60,965 nucleotides of DNA. It comes from an uncultured Bacilli bacterium (lineage in GTDB: Bacteria; Bacillota_I; Bacilli_A; RF39; UBA660). The notes under the pieces were generated by a model. The model saw only the letters and a list, made by a program, of their open reading frames with translations, did no database searches and was not told the origin of the DNA. Location: the NCBI GenBank assembly GCA_947629935.1, contig CANRFQ010000005.1, forward strand, positions 1 to 60,965, in the 5' to 3' direction. Shown here piece after piece: positions 58,277 through 60,965 of the stretch. Numbering within the stretch: position 1 is the first letter of the stretch; each line of letters opens with the position of its first letter. The position numbers and the translations under genes were made by a program.

Positions 58277-60916
58277 ATGAAAAAATATGTTTATTTATTT
58301 AGTGAAGGAAACGCGCAAATGCGTGATTTACTTGGTGGTAAGGGAGCAAATCTTGCCGAAATGACCAATTTAGGTTTACCTATTCCCCAAGGCTTTACTG
58401 TTAGTACAGAAGCTTGTACAGAATATTATAATGATGGAAAGCAAATTTCCAAAGAAATTGAAGGACAAATTTTTGATGCTTTAAAACAATTAGAAAAAAT
58501 TCAAGGCAAAAAGTTTGGTGATAATGAAGATCCTCTATTAGTATCAGTACGTTCAGGAGCTCGTGCTTCTATGCCTGGTATGATGGACACTATTTTAAAT
58601 TTAGGTTTAAATGATGAAGCCGTAGAAGGATTTGCTAAAAAAACTAATAATCCTCGTTTTGCTTACGATTCTTATCGTCGTTTTATTCAAATGTATTCTG
58701 ATGTAGTTATGGAAGTGCCAAAATCATACTTCGAAAAAATTATTGATGAGGTAAAAGAAGAAAAAGGAATTAAATATGATACAGAACTTACAGTTGATGA
58801 TTTAAAAGAGTTAGTTGTAAGATTTAAAAAAGTTTATAAAGAAGCCATGAACGGGGAAGATTTCCCACAAGATGCTACTGAACAATTAATGGGTGCTGTT
58901 AAAGCAGTATTTAGATCATGGGATAATCCAAGAGCTATTGTTTATCGTCGTATGAATGATATTCCTGGCGACTGGGGAACTGCTGTTAATGTTCAAGCCA
59001 TGGTATTTGGAAATATGGGTGATACATCTGGTACAGGTGTTGCCTTTACTCGTAATCCATCTACTGGTGAAAAAGGTATTTATGGTGAATACTTAATTAA
59101 CGCTCAAGGGGAAGATGTTGTTGCTGGTGTTCGTACACCATCACCAATAACTAAACTTGAACAAGATCTTCCAGAATGTTATCAAGAATTTATGAGTTTA
59201 GCGCAAAAACTTGAAGACCATTATTGTGATATGCAGGATATGGAATTTACTATTCAAGAAGGAAAATTATATTTCTTACAAACTAGAAATGGTAAAAGAA
59301 CTGCTCAAGCCGCTATTCAAATTGCTTGTGATCTAGTAGATGAAGGAAAAATTACTGAAGAAGAAGCTGTAATGCGTATTGATGCTAAATCTTTAGATCA
59401 ATTATTACACCCAACATTTAATAAAGAAGCTTTAGCTAAAGGGGAAGTAATAGGAGCTGGTCTTCCTGCCTCTCCAGGAGCTGCTGCTGGTAAAATCGTC
59501 TTTACTGCTGAGGAAGCAAAAAAAGAAGGTATTGGTGGCAAAGGGGATAAAGTTGTTTTAGTTCGTCTAGAAACTACTCCTGAAGATATTGAAGGAATGG
59601 TTGCTTCTCAAGGTATTTTAACTGTTCGTGGAGGAATGACTTCTCACGCTGCTGTTGTCGCTCGTGGTATGGGTACTTGTTGTGTATCTGGTTGCGGTGA
59701 CATTAAGATTGATGAAGAAAAAGAAGAATTTAGCTTAGGAGGACAAACATTTAAGAAAGGCGATTATATTTCTTTAGATGGTACAACTGGTAATATTTAT
59801 AAAGGGGAAATTGCCACTGAAGAAGCATCTGTATCTGGTAACTTCGGCCGTATTATGGAGTGGGCAGATAAAGCACGTAAGCTAATTGTTCGTACAAATG
59901 CTGATAATCCAAGAGATACTAAAAATGCCATTAATTTAGGAGCAGAAGGTATTGGTTTATGCCGTACTGAGCATATGTTCTTTGATGAAGAGCGTATCCC
60001 GAAAATTCGTAAAATGATTTTATCTGAAACTGTTGAAGATAGAGAAAAAGCTTTAAGTGAGTTAATTCCTTTCCAAAAAGGTGATTTTAAAGCAATGTAT
60101 AAAGAGTTAAAAGGTCTACCTATGACAGTTCGTTATTTAGATCCACCTCTACATGAATTTTTGCCAACTGAAGAAGAGGATATCAAAGCTTTAGCCAAAG
60201 ATATGGGTGTAAGTGTTGAGCATTTAAAACAAAAATGTGATGAATTACATGAATTTAACCCAATGATGGGCCATCGTGGTTGCCGTCTTGCAGTAACATA
60301 TCCTGAAATTGCTAGAATGCAAACTCGTGCTTTAATGGAAGCTGCTATTGAAGTTAAAGAAGAAGATGGTTATGATATTGTTCCTGAAATCATGATACCT
60401 TTAGTAGGTGAGAAAAAAGAATTAAAATTTGTTAAAGATATCGTTATTGAAACTGCTGAAGAAGTTAAAAAAGAAAAAGGTTCAGATATCGAATATCATA
60501 TTGGTACAATGATTGAAATTCCTCGTGCAGCCTTACTTGCCGATGAGATAGCCGAAGAAGCTGAATTCTTCTCATTTGGCACAAATGATTTAACTCAAAT
60601 GACATTTGGCTTCTCTAGAGATGATGCCGGTAAATTCTTAGATGCATATTATGCTAATAAGATTTACGAATCAGATCCATTTGCTAAATTAGATCAAAAT
60701 GGTGTTGGTAAATTAGTTAAAATGGCAGTTGAAGGTGGACGTAAAACAAGACCTGATATTAAATTAGGTATTTGTGGCGAACACGGAGGAGACCCTGCTT
60801 CTGTAGAATTCTGTCATAATATTGGTTTAACATATGTATCATGTTCACCATTTAGAGTGCCAATTGCTCGTTTAGCTGCTGCTCAAGTTGCCATACGTGA
60901 AAAGGAGAACAAATAG
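58277..60916 (+). CDS. ppdK: Pyruvate, phosphate dikinase
   Basis: Interconverts pyruvate + ATP + phosphate and PEP + AMP + pyrophosphate; in fermentative bacteria it often works with pyrophosphate-based glycolysis. The 879-residue protein has the ATP-binding domain (GGKGANLAEM near 18; VSVRSGARASMPGMMDT; GTGVAFTRNPSTGE), the swivelling domain with the phosphohistidine in GGMTSHAAVVARGMG (near 452-466), and the PEP/pyruvate barrel (GLCRTEHMFF, FFSFGTNDLTQMTFG, GICGEHGGDP). Length and motifs are normal. TTAGGAGGA precedes the ATG. Codon choice is cleaner than in neighbours, in line with high expression. Confidence 0.97.
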   Translation: MKKYVYLFSEGNAQMRDLLGGKGANLAEMTNLGLPIPQGFTVSTEACTEYYNDGKQISKEIEGQIFDALKQLEKIQGKKFGDNEDPLLVSVRSGARASMPGMMDTILNLGLNDEAVEGFAKKTNNPRFAYDSYRRFIQMYSDVVMEVPKSYFEKIIDEVKEEKGIKYDTELTVDDLKELVVRFKKVYKEAMNGEDFPQDATEQLMGAVKAVFRSWDNPRAIVYRRMNDIPGDWGTAVNVQAMVFGNMGDTSGTGVAFTRNPSTGEKGIYGEYLINAQGEDVVAGVRTPSPITKLEQDLPECYQEFMSLAQKLEDHYCDMQDMEFTIQEGKLYFLQTRNGKRTAQAAIQIACDLVDEGKITEEEAVMRIDAKSLDQLLHPTFNKEALAKGEVIGAGLPASPGAAAGKIVFTAEEAKKEGIGGKGDKVVLVRLETTPEDIEGMVASQGILTVRGGMTSHAAVVARGMGTCCVSGCGDIKIDEEKEEFSLGGQTFKKGDYISLDGTTGNIYKGEIATEEASVSGNFGRIMEWADKARKLIVRTNADNPRDTKNAINLGAEGIGLCRTEHMFFDEERIPKIRKMILSETVEDREKALSELIPFQKGDFKAMYKELKGLPMTVRYLDPPLHEFLPTEEEDIKALAKDMGVSVEHLKQKCDELHEFNPMMGHRGCRLAVTYPEIARMQTRALMEAAIEVKEEDGYDIVPEIMIPLVGEKKELKFVKDIVIETAEEVKKEKGSDIEYHIGTMIEIPRAALLADEIAEEAEFFSFGTNDLTQMTFGFSRDDAGKFLDAYYANKIYESDPFAKLDQNGVGKLVKMAVEGGRKTRPDIKLGICGEHGGDPASVEFCHNIGLTYVSCSPFRVPIARLAAAQVAIREKENK

Positions 60917-60965
60917 TCCGTAAAGGCGTTCTACATTTATTCAAATAATTACTTATAATAATGAT
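60917..60965. other. Intergenic sequence to the window edge
   Basis: 49 bases after ppdK. An ACTTATAATAATG-like stretch at the edge includes a possible TATAAT -10 box at about 60955-60960, but the downstream gene is not in view. Confidence 0.3.

Overview
This is an AT-rich window (about 30% G+C by eye, not computed) from a spore-forming, low-GC Bacillota, most likely an uncultured Bacilli lineage near Erysipelotrichia/Mollicutes. The taxonomic call is inference. It rests on Bacillus-like synteny blocks (der...spoIVA...hup; fmt-rlmN-prpC-prkC-rsgA-rpe with opposed rpmB; ireB-ruvX-UPF0473-mltG-trmR-trhP1/P2-greA), on PolC plus DnaE, on SpoIVA, SpoVIF and GerA-type germination receptors, and on a small gene complement. 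TGA acts as a stop (for example at the ends of the 1608 and gerAC genes), so this is code 11, not the mycoplasma code. No tRNA, rRNA, CRISPR array or insertion sequence was found, and no stretch over 300 bases lacks a gene.

Layout. 1-7.3 kb: a phosphohexomutase (minus strand), a glycolipid glycosyltransferase, then an isoleucine T-box controlling a Fic-domain gene and type-2 ileS, then a DNA glycosylase. 7.2-8.0 kb: a decayed type III toxin-antitoxin locus (toxIN) with a one-unit toxI array and a frameshifted toxN. 8.0-18.8 kb: GTPases EngB and Der, a lone pseudopilin, two divergent XRE regulators, spoVIF-spoIVA with sporulation-like promoters, a CapA-like protein, HU, rplS-lepB, and rpsB-tsf. 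Here rpsB encodes S2 with a Lys/Glu linker and a Rho-N/SAP-like tail.

18.8-24 kb: a gerA operon in the order A-C-B on the minus strand, flanked by poorly known genes. 24-30 kb: rlmD, then an accessory patch holding a DUF1016 nuclease pseudogene with two lesions, a YjbR-domain protein, small unknown proteins and a tandem pair of diverged paralogues. 30-44.4 kb: housekeeping operons for translation initiation, rRNA methylation, PASTA kinase/phosphatase signalling, ribosome assembly, cell-wall synthesis (MltG, MurF) and wobble-uridine 5-methoxylation (TrhP1, TrhP2, TrmR).

44.4-61 kb: trigger factor, LemA, both replicative polymerases side by side, a phosphoesterase, two unknown genes overlapping into a Xer recombinase, a WG-repeat membrane protein and pyruvate phosphate dikinase.

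Regulation is compact. Promoters with 17-bp spacers often overlap the previous stop codon, and terminators often begin in the last codons. Many start sites are fixed by a GGTGA-type Shine-Dalgarno. The best candidates for new biology are the T-box/fic/ileS operon, the S2 tail, the paralogue pair at 28.8-30.0 kb, the kinase-fold-like gene beside gerA, and the unknown pair leading into xer.
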